Shown: piece by piece, positions 53,550 through 64,000 of the stretch
Layout of the letters: every line of letters begins with the position of its first letter
Position numbering within the stretch: the stretch's first letter is position 1
Origin: Selaginella moellendorffii
Taxonomy: Eukaryota; Streptophyta; Lycopodiopsida; Selaginellales; Selaginellaceae
Reading direction: 5' to 3'
Length of the DNA: 64,000 bases
Assembly: GCF_000143415.4 (NCBI RefSeq)
Contig: NW_003314288.1
Span: 629,619 to 693,618 of the forward strand
Translations under genes and position numbers: made by a program
Notes under the pieces: model-generated
What the model saw: only the letters and a program-made list of their open reading frames with translations
What the model was told of the DNA's origin: nothing
Database searches by the model: none

Positions 53550-56300
53550 TGTGTTGACCCAAACATCGATCGTTGATATCCAGCCATTTCGTGAGCCGCC
53601 CCATCCCCCATGGATGGAGAGCGGGACGCACAGAGGATTGAGCATAGGAGAGTCTTCATGAGGAGCATAGTCCTCCGCCTCTCACGTATCGTGGTGTCCC
53701 ATGCATCTGGAATGTTAAGTGCAATGGATTTGCTATAGTCAGATCCAATGGCTGTTGTGAATTTCAGCAGCAGCACTGCGCTGCTCCTGCTCCACATCAG
53801 TGCCATGCTAGGCGTGGCAATCCAGATTCTCAAGACCATGCTGGTGAGAGTGAGCCGTGGAAGTCTCTCATGAGCTCTTGTTGAAAGTGGGAAGTAGTGG
53901 TGTGGAAAGCTTGCGTTTGAGGCGCGGGTGGAGATGGGCTCATTGCAGTAAGGTGATAGCTCGTTCCCATTGCCTTCCTTTTGTATCCTATCTCCCTCGT
54001 TGCCTCCCGACATGTTCTCCTCTCTGTGTTCCATATGTTATCCTCTCCACTTGTGAAGCATTGCACAGCATGTTGCTGGAGCTGGGCCTCAGCCAATTCG
54101 TTGATGGCTAGCATTTACGAAGGCTTCATTGGATGTTGATACAGAGAATTAAGTTTAAAGACAATTGGCCCACTTTTATGATGGGCTTAATCTATGTTGA
54201 CTGGATTGTTCTTTGCAAAGCATGTATGCAAGGCGATTTTACAAGGAAACTTATCAAATCTTCCGCAAAGTCAATGCCATAATCTGTCAAGAACAAAATC
54301 CTTGGAGAGCTTTAGGAATTAATATATGCATAATGAAGGATAGTTAACTAATTTGATGATGAGAAATTTGACATATGTTATCAAACATATTATCTAGCAT
54401 AGCAATCAGGGATGCTCAACATCCCAAACAATTCTTCCAATTGGAAATAAGAAATATCACAAGTGCCATTTCCTACTCATCCATTCCCTTTGAAAACTTT
54501 CTTTCTATTCTGCAGGGTGGAGTTTTATATATAATGTTGTTGTATAGGGCAATATCGCTTCTTCAATGGCAACTAGCACTTGTTCAATGTTTCGTGACCA
54601 ATCTATTCCCTTCTCTTCCAATATCATGGAATATAAGTATATGAAATTTTTCAAAACTAACATATTGGAGTACAATCTTAATCATTCTTAAACTCTTAGG
54701 AATACTAGACTCAACTAGAGATATACTTCAGTTCCCTTTAATCTTCCAGTCTAGCATCATTCCAAATCCAGGATTGGTATTCAGATAGAATATTGCTAGC
54801 CTTTTGAGACAAGTATAATAGTTGTTTTGAATCATTAGGATCATCCTTTAGTGATTTTAATCTACATCGAGTTATAATTTAAATAGATTGCTACTTTGTC
54901 CTCGCTAGATGGAGAAAAAGTGTTATATAAGCTCATATTTTTTATGCATCAAGTATTCTTTACAAATCAAATATTTATTTTAATAGCTTATTTTCTGCAG
55001 GCTATTTGCAAAAGAACCCATAAGGTGTATGACCTGTTTAGTATTTGCACACATATCAATTTTGTTAAATTTATATTCTTTATTTACCTATCTTTTATGG
55101 CTTTAGTTAAGTTATAGTCATTTACACCTTTGAGTATTTCTTCAATTTAGGCACTATATTTTTGGTTTGCTTAAGCAAACCAACATAGGATATACTTGGG
55201 TATTCTTGAATGTTCTATAATTTAATTGTTGATATTTATGTAGAATAAGTTTGTGTTTATAAATTAAAAGCATTTTAATAATGGTCATCACGTTGATTAC
55301 ATATAGTTGACTGAGGGTTTCGGCAAAAAGATGTTTCTAATTTATTTTCAAAGCTTTTAAATATGAGAACTACTAGTTCAATGTTTGGATATATAAGTTG
55401 TACGGATCCTCATTTTTATCATTTCTCAAGTGGCCACTAGTCCTTTATTAACCTCTGTTGTTCTCCACCAAAGCTTAACATTATCTCCAAGTATAATTTA
55501 GCATATAAGACCTTCTCTGAGCTCAATAATAGTAATGCTTAAAAGTTATTATAAAACCAATCCTCCACCACCTTATAATCATTCATGTTTGCAAATGTGA
55601 TTTTGTGGCAAGGATGCAAGAGCAACAAGAAGTCCTCCAGACAAGCTAACTTCTCAAGTTTAACCAGCTACCACCTCCATGCAAGGGTACTTTCCACGAG
55701 CTCAAAGGGTAGAGGGCTATCTCTTGATATTTTTTTGTTGTTCTCTAGGCTCCAATCTGTTAGGAGTGATGCAAAGAGACTGTTATTGATCAGGCCAGGG
55801 ATTTCCAACCCAAAGCTATGTTTCTCATACCTGAAAAGTATATCCATGAAATATCTATAATAATAAGAACAAAGGCACCAGACCCCCACAGCCATCCGAT
55901 CCCAGGCCCGGGGCAGCCTTGGAAGCCATGGTTCTCGGCAAGGGGAGGCCACCCCAGGTTTGGGCCAGGACCAGTGGCCATGGTTAGTGGGAATATTGGC
56001 TCAATGTTGTGGTGGCCAATGAGTGGGATGTACATGTGGCCGGGAAGAGAAGAGGGCATGGTGACAGGTGTTATGCCATGCACTTATAGGGCTTCATTGC
56101 TTGTGGTGCATGAGCAGCACCATAGCATTTGCTAGGCAAATACTCATATTTTCTATAATATGCCGAGATGACTGTTGACTTTATTGATGATGTCTTGATC
56201 CACTTAAAAGGGTATATCATGTTTTAGTTTCTCTTCTAAATAAAAGACAAGTGCCTGAGGTTGTACATATCGAAGTACAAACCAAAGAAGCAGATCAATG
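53550..56300. other. spacer, AT-rich from 54120
   Basis: 53540-54034 has a 164-codon minus-strand frame (ALMWSRSSAVLLLKFTTAIG, then RERRRTMLLMKTLLC) that matches no family I know and overlaps a plus-strand frame. 54120-55560 is AT-rich with nothing supportable. 55585-56140 has overlapping frames on both strands in a GC-richer patch, none recognised. Confidence 0.4.
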
Positions 56301-56329
56301 GATCTCTCTGCGACGCGTCAATCAACAGT

Positions 56330-57938
56330 CAAACGAGGCAAGCAGTGCATACTTGATCCTCTTCCAGTTGATCCACTTTCCTGTAACCAATGGTGCTACC
56401 GTTGCTCCTCAGGTACCAGCCCAGCTCGCTGTCCCATGCCTTGACGTGATATTCCATGACCCTTTATCCCTCGCTCTCGGATCTCCAGTGCGTTGAACTT
56501 TGAGACCTTGCCAAGATCAAGCTCGATCCAGCCGGTCGACTCCCCTTGCATTGGAGCCCAGAAAGTTTCCATACGCTCGTCAAGGATTTGCTTCGGCCCG
56601 AATGAAGAGCTGTGAACACTGCTTGCTGTCACGGACAAGGGATTCGCTGCTAAGTTGACGCTGAAGATGGAATCTATGGCGGAGCTAAACCGCTCCAGCG
56701 TCTGGAAGTCGGATTCGTCGATCAGTCCCGACGAGTTTGGAGGGACGTTGAGCAGAAGCAAGCAGTTCCTGGTGGATGATTTGTAGAAAACGTCGAGCAG
56801 CTGCTCCAGGGATTTTGGAGCCTCGTTCCTGTGCCAAAACCAACCGGGCCTGATGGACATATCGCACTCCAGAGGGAGCCAGTCGGTTCCAGCACTCTCT
56901 CAAGACATCAAGTACCTGTTGATGTTGCGAATTGGATCGAGTTTCACGAGAACGAAAGTTTCATGGAAGGATGGATTTTACGTACTGGCCATCGCTCCTG
57001 CCGATCGTAATGGAAGATCTGTTCGCCATCGCCCAGCATGGTTGTCCGGCCTCGCCATACTCGTTCCCAACCCATCAGATGTCGGGGACAGCGTCGGAAA
57101 AGATGTTGGCACCGGGGATGAATCATGTCAAACCAGAGCTCAAAATCGTAGCTCATGTTCACTGCACTGGGTGATTTCGCACCATCCAGCCACACCTCGG
57201 AGATCGGCCCATATCTGCACGCCAAAACAAAATGCCTCGTCAAGGCATCTGCTGCTAGAGATGAAAACTACAAAAGCCCACAAGCTCGCGAGCTCCTAAT
57301 GCTAAAACCGTTTGATGGGCTGGAGCAAATGCAAACATATCACACAGTGATCATGCCACCAAGAAAAATGCATGAAGAAGAAGCAAAGAATGTCTCACTC
57401 ACCCAGTAAGAAGCTCTGGGAGCTGAGGCAAGTAGAACTCGTTGTAGAGAAGAGTGTCGCCATAGCAGCTCTCGTGCAAATCCCATGGCGAGAGGTAAAA
57501 GCCCACGTACGCTCCCTGGCGGCGGCCACGAACTCGGCCACCACATCCCCCTTCCCTCCTCGCCAAGAGCTGCTAGCCACGGAGAGATTTGTAGGCCGAG
57601 GGCCACAGGCAGAACCCGTCGTGGTGCTTGACCGTGAGGATCACGAGCTGCGCGCCCGCGGATTGGGCCGCGTCCATCCACTGCGACGCATTCAATCGCT
57701 CCGGGTTGAAGATGGAGGGCGATTCGTGGCCGGATCCACGCTCCGAGTCCGTGAATGTGTTGACGCCGAAGTGGAAGAACATCGAGAGGCGGCGCGAGTG
57801 GAACTGGAGCTGGCGCCATGAGGGAATTGGGCGGAGAGGGAGCGATGGGGGCGAATTTAGGGCGACAGCTCCCTAGAACACTAGTATCTCGAGGAGCAAG
57901 AAAGAGAGATGGAAATTCATTGCTATAGAGAATGGAGG
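56330..57938 (-). pseudogene. alpha-L-fucosidase (GH29) pseudogene
   Basis: Plant GH29 enzymes remove alpha-linked fucose from wall and glycoprotein glycans and are secreted. A hydrophobic signal-like start (MNFHLSFLLLEILVF) is followed at once by TAG. Then come MFFHFGVNTFTDSERGSG, VILTVKHHDGFCLWPSAY, a frameshift, VASSSWRGGKGDVVAEFV, another shift, FYLSPWDLHESCYGDTLLYN and FYLPQLPELL. A GTGAGT donor near 57410 and an acceptor near 57200 lead to YGPISEVWLDGAKS (the Asp is the likely nucleophile). Further pieces are PDI-stop-WVGNEYGEAG, DMSIRPGWFWHRNEAPKSLE, LLLLNVPPNSSGLIDESDF and a C-terminal region with TGWIELDLGKVSKFNALEIR. There are at least three frameshifts and two stops. It is divergent to the PPR fragment on its right. 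Confidence 0.88.
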
Positions 57939-58188
57939 AGAGAGCCAATCTTATAAGCCCAGTGGAGTAGAGGAATTCTCACCAGAGAGTAAAATCTTTG
58001 CTTCTTCCAGGGTGTCCTTGTTCTTGCAAGGCAAGATGGATTATCTTCTTCTTCTTAGCCGTGATCTCCAAGCTAGATTGGAATGTTCTTTCTCCGTCCA
58101 GGATTCTCAAGAGCTGTGGAGGTCGCGCCCGGATTCTCGCAAGGAATACCTCGCGAATCGCGAATGCATGTGAGATCCAGCAAAGTTT

Positions 58189-58870
58189 ATGGCATTGCTC
58201 TTCCCCATTTCCACAGACACCTCAGAGGATTGCTTGCTCTCCTGGGGAGCACTGCTCAAGAACTGCCGGGATCTGTCACAGGGGAGGCAAATCCACGCCC
58301 GCATTGCGCAGAGCGAGCACCGCCGCAACAAATACCTCGCGAATCTGCTCGTCCAGATGTATGGCAAATGCGGCAGCGTCGATGACGCCCGTGCAATCTT
58401 CGAATCCATAGAGAATCTTAAGCTCTTCTCCTCCAAAATCATGATCCAGGCCTACGCACAGGCGAAATATCTAAATCGAGCGGGCAGAACGTTCGATGGG
58501 ATGCTCCGGCGAGATGCCTCGACGTGGAACTCGATCGTCACGGCATATGCCGACAACGGGCATCTTGATAAAGCGGGAGAGATTTTCGAATTGGCTCCAG
58601 AGAAGAACGAGGTCTCTTGAAATGTGATGATCACGCTTTGCATCCGCACTGGAAAGATAGCTTCTGCCAAGGATTTGTTTGATCGGATGCCCGTGAAGAC
58701 GATCGTTGCGCAGACTGCCTTCGTCACAGCATTTGCCAGGGAAGGGCATTTGGAAGTAGCCGAGGCTTTGTTTGAGAACATAAAGAGTCATGGGCTTTTG
58801 GCTCTCGCTGTCTACAGACAACTCCAACCGAACAGCAAATGCAGGTTGGGCAGTCTTTTTCTCTTGAGTT
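58189..58870 (+). pseudogene. truncated PPR gene fragment
   Basis: Starts with a good ATG and typical N-terminal PPR text (LSWGALLKNCRDLSQGRQIH, LLVQMYGKCGSVDDARAIFE, STWNSIVTAYADNGHLDKAG). A TGA at 58618-58620 replaces the Trp expected after NEVS (TGG to TGA). The same frame then continues (NVMITLCIRTGKIASAKDLF, AFVTAFAREGHLEVAEALFE) to about 58795, then ends in unrelated sequence next to a SEC16-like fragment. No E or DYW part. Confidence 0.85.
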
Positions 58871-61260
58871 GATACAAACAAAGACTTTCTGGCGACAGGC
58901 AACTGCATTTGAGGTGAAAAGGCTACTGATTCCCGGAAAGCAGAAAGAGGCTTTACGGGCTGCCCAAGACGGGCAACTTTGGGGATGTGCTCTTCTTATG
59001 GCCCGGCAGCTGGGAGAGAAGGTACCTAGTCTTGTAGAGACCGTTAGTGATGGTCTTGTGGTTTTTAATAGTTCTACACACTATAGTGGAGATGGCTCAA
59101 CGTCAGTTTCAACCCTCCGGACTCTAACTCTTCTTTATGCTGGTCAACATGCTGGAGTGTTCGTAGGGAACACTAATTCGTCGAACGTAACAGCGCTTCA
59201 ACCTCAACCGGTTCCAGCGTCCGCTGTAGATGGTGCAACACAGGTGAAATACTTTTATCAAGCTGCTCTCTTGCTTAAGGAGTGCATGTTGACTTGCAGG
59301 ACGCAGTAGAAGGAATGCTCGAAGAATGGCAGGAAAACCTGGCTATAATGGCAGTTAACCGAACTAATGGGGACGAGAGAGTGGTTATGCATCTTGGTGA
59401 TTGTCGCTGGAGACATCGAGATGAGGTATATACACGGTCACACGTTGATGTTTCTCATAGTTTTAACTTGCAGATATGTGGAGCCCATATTTGCTATCGT
59501 GTTCCAAATGCTAGTTTTGAGCCTTTCTCTACTTCTGCCAGACTTTGTCTTATAGCTGCCGACCATTGTTTCCACGCACGTACGCTAGTCCAGAAGCTAT
59601 CCAGGTAAGCCGTGTTTGTCCTCAATAACAATTGTTAACCTTTTCTTCATCAGCGAATGGAAGTGTACGAATTTGCAAGAATGACCGGCAATTCCCAGTT
59701 TATTTTACTTCCTTTTCAGCCATACAAGCTTATTTATGCGTCGATGCTTGCTGAAGCTGGAAAGATAAACGAAGCTTTAAGGTTGGTAGTGTGTATCCTT
59801 AAGGTTTCTCTTTGAAAACAGTGGGCCATGCAGCTGATGTGTGCAAAGAAGCGGCTGTAGCCTTGGAAGAGCGTCTTCGTATCCACTCTCAGGTTTGTAA
59901 TCGGACACTCGGCTTTTATACTCACTTTCCTGTTATCCAGGGAGGCTCGACGTCAATTGTGCAACGGTTTTTTGGCAATATTGGTCTACACAAGATGATA
60001 AGCCCTTCTTCCCCGAAAGCTTCTGATATGCTGATATTAATAACTGTCCTGCAACAGCTAGTGTATCACTTGCCTCGTCGGCATCAATGGAACCCATAAG
60101 TGATAATACGAGAAGATCCAACATGCCAGCAAGAAGCATTTCTGAGCCTGACTTTAGGCCTGCACAGGTAACTCGACTTGCTCTTGTGTACCTTCGATTA
60201 AGACTTGTATTCTTTCATCAGATCGTTAGTCCAGCGAAAGGAACGCCAAACAGAGGCGTCTTTACTTCTTTCGTGCAAAGAGTGATGGGCTTCATAAAAA
60301 CACCTTCGAAGGAGGTTTGTAAAAGCTTTGGAAAGAGCGCTAGCTGATTGATGGTTGGTACGTGATGCAGGCAAAGCTTGGCGACAGCAACAAGTTTAGA
60401 TACGACGAGACACTGAAGCGCTGGGTTGAAGAAGGAGCCGAGGCACAAGCGCCAGAGCTTCCGTTGGCTCCTCCTCCCACGGCAAACAAGCTCGTCTCGC
60501 GCGTGGAGGAGAACGGCGCTCCTATTTCCATGTCTCCGGAGAGGCGACGGCCAACTCCGGAAAGGCCGCAACCGGTTGTGAGTGGAATCCCACCAATGCC
60601 TCCGAGCAGTAACCAGTACGCAGCTCGCGCACGTCAAAACATTAGATCAAGGTATCGTTTTGGTCATTCCCAGCACTCCAATCTCACGAGGTTTTTGCAG
60701 ATATGTCGATACATTCAGCAAAGGTAGCATAACACCATCCAAGACATCATCGGACTCTCCTCCACTGTTTGGCGTGGTGCCAAAGGCAAGCGCAAAGCCT
60801 TTGGCTGCAGCGAGATTTTTCGTGCCTGCGGCCGCTGCTGCCGCTGCTCCAGATATCAACAGCAACCATTCGGTGGATCCTTCCTCGGCACCGGCCTTTG
60901 TCCCCGACACGGCATTCTCAAACGGGAATGGACCGTTTGCAGCAGCAGCATTCGCTCAGCCGGTTGTACAGGATATGAGAAACGATCCGGGGCCAACGCC
61001 TGATCATCTCTCGAGCGGCTCTTCGCCAGCAATGTTCTATTTGAATCACTATCCAGCAGCACCGTTGACCATCTCGTTGCCGCCACCTCCCAGCTCTGGA
61101 AGTCACTCTGCCAGTGATGGTCGAGCAGCAGCAGCAAAACCAACACCAGGAAAGTTTGATTCATTGGCACTACCATCAACAGTCCGGCACAGTGGGATTC
61201 GAAGCTGCCAGTTCGTCCGGAGTGTTTGGAGACTACTTGCAAGAGGTGGAATTGTAAATC
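58870..61260 (+). pseudogene. SEC16-like COPII scaffold gene, C-terminal half
   Basis: SEC16 organises COPII coat assembly at ER exit sites. Exons read in order: EVKRLLIPGKQKEALRAAQ, GQLWGCALLMARQLGE, LRTLTLLYAGQHAGVFVGN. After introns follow EWQENLAIMAVNRTNGDERV, MHLGDCRWRHRDE, CGAHICYRVPNASFEPFS, SARLCLIAADH, then RMEVYEFARMTGNSQFILLP, FQPYKLIYASMLAEAGKINE and CKEAAVALEERLRIH. Near the end is KLGDSNKFRYDETLKRWVEE, then RYVDTFSKGS and an Ala/Pro-rich tail. Phases fit GT-AG introns of 50-110 bp, but a small deletion near 59580 breaks the TYASPEAIQ segment. The N-terminal half of the protein is absent: to the left lies the PPR fragment. Probably a truncated copy rather than a working gene. Confidence 0.78.
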
Positions 61261-61379
61261 ACACTCCACAAGTAAGTAGTAGTGGGTGGATTCTGGTAGA
61301 ACAGTGTAGCGAGGTAGTAGTCGTGGAAGGAGGGATTTTTTTGGCTGGGGTGATTCTTTGGAGCCACGAGCGAAGCTAG

Positions 61380-63012
61380 GAAGCAAGATAAATAAAATGG
61401 ATCAAACAATATAATTCAGGAATTAAATTCTATAAAACAATAAAATTTAAAATGAAAACTGTAAAATATAACATAGAATATAAATAGAATAAAATAGAGT
61501 AATAAACTACGACATATGCAACATATAGTCTTCAATAATAAATTTCAAGCCACGATTCTCATTATATAATCTTGTAAACACAATTTCAATAAATACTAAA
61601 AAAATTCTAGTTATCTCATTTTTTATAAAAACTTTTTATGGAGTCTCTTCTTGAACTATATGACAGCACTACTCTTGCATTTCAATTCTTTCACCCTCTT
61701 AGCCTTATGGTTTTTTCTTAGGTTTTATTATTTGGGTTCTCTTGGGTTCACCACTACTGGTTCATGGATCACATCTTAGGAGGCATTTTTCCTTCCTCTT
61801 TAGCACATCCTAAGCACATATGTCTCCCACCCTGTTTTGGCTTGTTTATGGCCATGGTAAGTTTTTCTTTCCTCAAAACATATGGTTTCCATTATTATAA
61901 AGAATATACATTTGTATTTTAGTATTGCTTGGCATGAGACTATATGATAGTGTAGTGTATTTATAAGAGAGTCATCCCATACTTGTGTATAGGCATGAGA
62001 GCGCATGCCTAGAAATCTCAAAACAAAAGAACAAAGATTTACAAGAGAGAGTCATCCAAAACTGGTCTATAGGTGTACAAGTGCATGCCAAGAAATCTCA
62101 AGCTTCTTTGGAGAAACTCAAATTTGAGTTTGGCTAGGCATGAGCCCACATGCTAGCTTAAAAAAACAAGAGACCATGAGAGAGAGAGTGTTAGAAATCC
62201 TTACATTTTTTAAGAATGAGTGTGAGACCATGCTTGTTCAAAGTAACTCTTGTTTCTCTAGTCATTTTACAAACTTGCATTTACCAATCTGTTTCTCTCT
62301 TAATTTGACTTTGGTTTATTGTGAGCTCATATTCTTTCATCAATACATTAAATTGGGTCTTTAGCATGCAAGTGCATACTAGAAATTCTTTGACTTTGTG
62401 TGTGCTTATTTTATGCATTTTTAATTATTTTTGCTACATATTTTCATGTTTTGTTTTCTCATATTCACAAAAGGAGCGTTGTTTTTTAATTTCCTATTTG
62501 CTTGTCTTTTTTGTACTTTTTTCCTTCTATTTATGTTTTGATATTTGTAATTTTCTTTGTTTTTCTCAAGTTGTGAAAAGGAGATGTAATAGAGATTGTT
62601 TGGGATAATGAAGGATCAATTGCAAAGAGAAGAATAGAATCTTTAGATGCTACTTGCATTTGTCACTGTGCTTCTTTAAGAGTTAGATGTGTTTTTCTTT
62701 GCATTATTAAGGTGTTTAACTCGAATTACTCCCCCTTTATAGGTGAGTTGGATGCTAATGGGTTTTTTATATAGAAGTAGAATCAATTGATGTCTCCAAT
62801 AGAGATATTTCCTACCAAAATCTCTTAGGGAAATACAATTGGAACACAAAGGAATAATGATGAAAATATTATTTCACAGAAGATAGAGAGCAAAAATATT
62901 TCTGAAGGTAAGAATATCCCTAACTCTGGTTGTTCTTCTATAGATATAAAGCTATATGGTATATATGTAATATATGGTATAAATGTTTTGTGAAGATAGT
63001 GGATGCTATACA
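61380..63012. other. AT-rich spacer with dyad-like repeats
   Basis: No gene recognised. 61960-62100 contains a tandem pair of about 68 bp (AGAGAGTCATCC ... AGAAATCTCAA). Dyad-like copies are at 61931-61950 (left half), 61991-62010 (AGGCATGAGAGCGCATGCCT), 62071-62090 (right half) and 62136-62155 (AGGCATGAGCCCACATGCTA). Confidence 0.55.
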
Positions 63013-63176
63013 TGTAGTTGTGCCTGAGGGACTAGTTATTATTGTAGACCCTCAAGATGCTCTACACAACATAACTTTAGGGTGGGATTATATTGGAATC
63101 TCAATCTCTTCTTTTGGTGATGTTTCAAGTAAGTTAGAAATAGGTAGTGTAGTTCAATGGAAACTATCCCAAACTC
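63013..63176 (+). pseudogene. remnant of the transposon N-terminal domain
   Basis: Reads VVVPEGLVIIVDPQDALHNI, TLGWDYIGISI and EIGSVVQWKLS. This lines up with the N-terminal domain of the transposase-like gene at 14935-14339 (VVAEGLATVVDPRDAVANQ, ELGWDDIGVAI, TIGSIVRWKLR). It is a diverged fragment, on the plus strand, downstream of the dyad-like repeats at 61.9-62.2 kb, so the area probably holds a decayed relative of the 12-kb element. Confidence 0.7.
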
Positions 63177-64000
63177 TTTTGATAATAGTATACCATCTAC
63201 CATACTAATAAACACTTGCATTTCTTCTTCACATTATTGAAAATGAAAATATACATTTATCAAATGAGCTATTAAGAAGCAACCAAGCAAAAAAAAATCA
63301 AATACTAAGGATTTAACAAGTGGAGGTCCCTTGGGGACGATGGGGAATAAAAATAACAGTTAATTGAAGCATGGACAGCGATCGAAGATAAAAAATATAA
63401 GAATCAAAAATCTAAAAACCTATATTAATAACAATCTTGAGGACAACAATATTTAAAATACAACCATTACTCAGCTTAGACTTTTTGAACATCACTATCA
63501 ATTGGAGAATGCGGACGCTCATAGTGAGCATGTGTACGACTTTATACAACCCAATTAAAGGTAGGCTACAATTACTTTACAACAATTTAACACAACAAAG
63601 ACTCGTAAAAAGAATAGCCATAGTATGCATTTGTGTTCGATCCCAAAGTTGGCAAGCAACAACCTTGTTGAAGATTGATCAACTTTATCGAGCCGAGGAC
63701 AACATAGCAACACAAATACCAATACATAAGATCATGTTAGTCTACAGAACATGATTCTAGAACTACATAACATTTCCTCAAGAAGAACACAACAAACGAA
63801 AGACAATAAAAAAAAAAACCAAGAAAACAAATTCAAGAAAATGATAACTCAAGAAAACTCTAGCACAACATCAAATATACAAATACAACTCTGATCCACT
63901 CAAGAAACAAGAGCAAGATCAAAGACAATAAATATGAGAAAAGAAGAAACAACTCTAGCAAAAATTAGAAGTAGACAAGCAATAGAAGACTAAGCTAAAT
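63177..64000. other. AT-rich spacer
   Basis: No gene, LTR or repeat that I can support; A-rich on the plus strand toward the window end. Confidence 0.5.

Overview
The window looks like nuclear DNA of a lycophyte, most probably Selaginella moellendorffii. The evidence is a PLS-class PPR gene of the DYW type, very short GT-AG introns (38-57 bp), a plant SEC16-like gene, a plant GH29 fucosidase remnant and dense nests of Ty3/gypsy elements. The species call is inference. No rRNA, tRNA or CRISPR was recognised. There are two assembly gaps (15140-15409 and 42794-42893).

Layout. 0-4 kb: graveyard of gypsy and LINE fragments. 5-8.4 kb: an intact PPR-DYW gene whose middle is a six-copy, near-identical 333-bp (111-residue) tandem repeat. 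9.48-26.77 kb: a minus-strand gypsy element A with 175-bp LTRs, split by a 12.28-kb DNA transposon (11178-23458). 26.9-38.7 kb: a PIF/Harbinger-like locus (Myb-like part, then transposase) split by gypsy B (27864-37394), itself split by chromovirus D (29798-35360). 40.0-51.8 kb: gypsy C, related to B, split by chromovirus E (42378-49784). 52-64 kb: PPR, alpha-L-fucosidase and SEC16 relics in AT-rich spacer, plus a decayed relative of the 12-kb transposon near 62-63 kb.

The main discovery candidate is the 12.28-kb transposon. It has 24-bp perfect terminal inverted repeats and a 4-bp target duplication (AGTG); removing it with one duplication copy puts the host pol frame back in register. It carries a minus-strand transposase-like gene (Cys-rich start, GHTHED motif) and a plus-strand eleven-exon gene joining a ParB-like domain to an FCP1-like phosphatase domain with an N in place of the second Asp. 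About 22 copies of a 22-bp dyad (half-site ATGGCATGAGG or ATGGCGTGTGG followed by its complement) are spread through it. They sit in spacer, inside several micro-introns where the dyad makes up about half of the intron, and twice inside an open coding exon. Nearly all nonsense codons in this element, and in gypsy elements A and D, are one C-to-T or G-to-A step from a sense codon, fitting cytosine-methylation decay of transposons.
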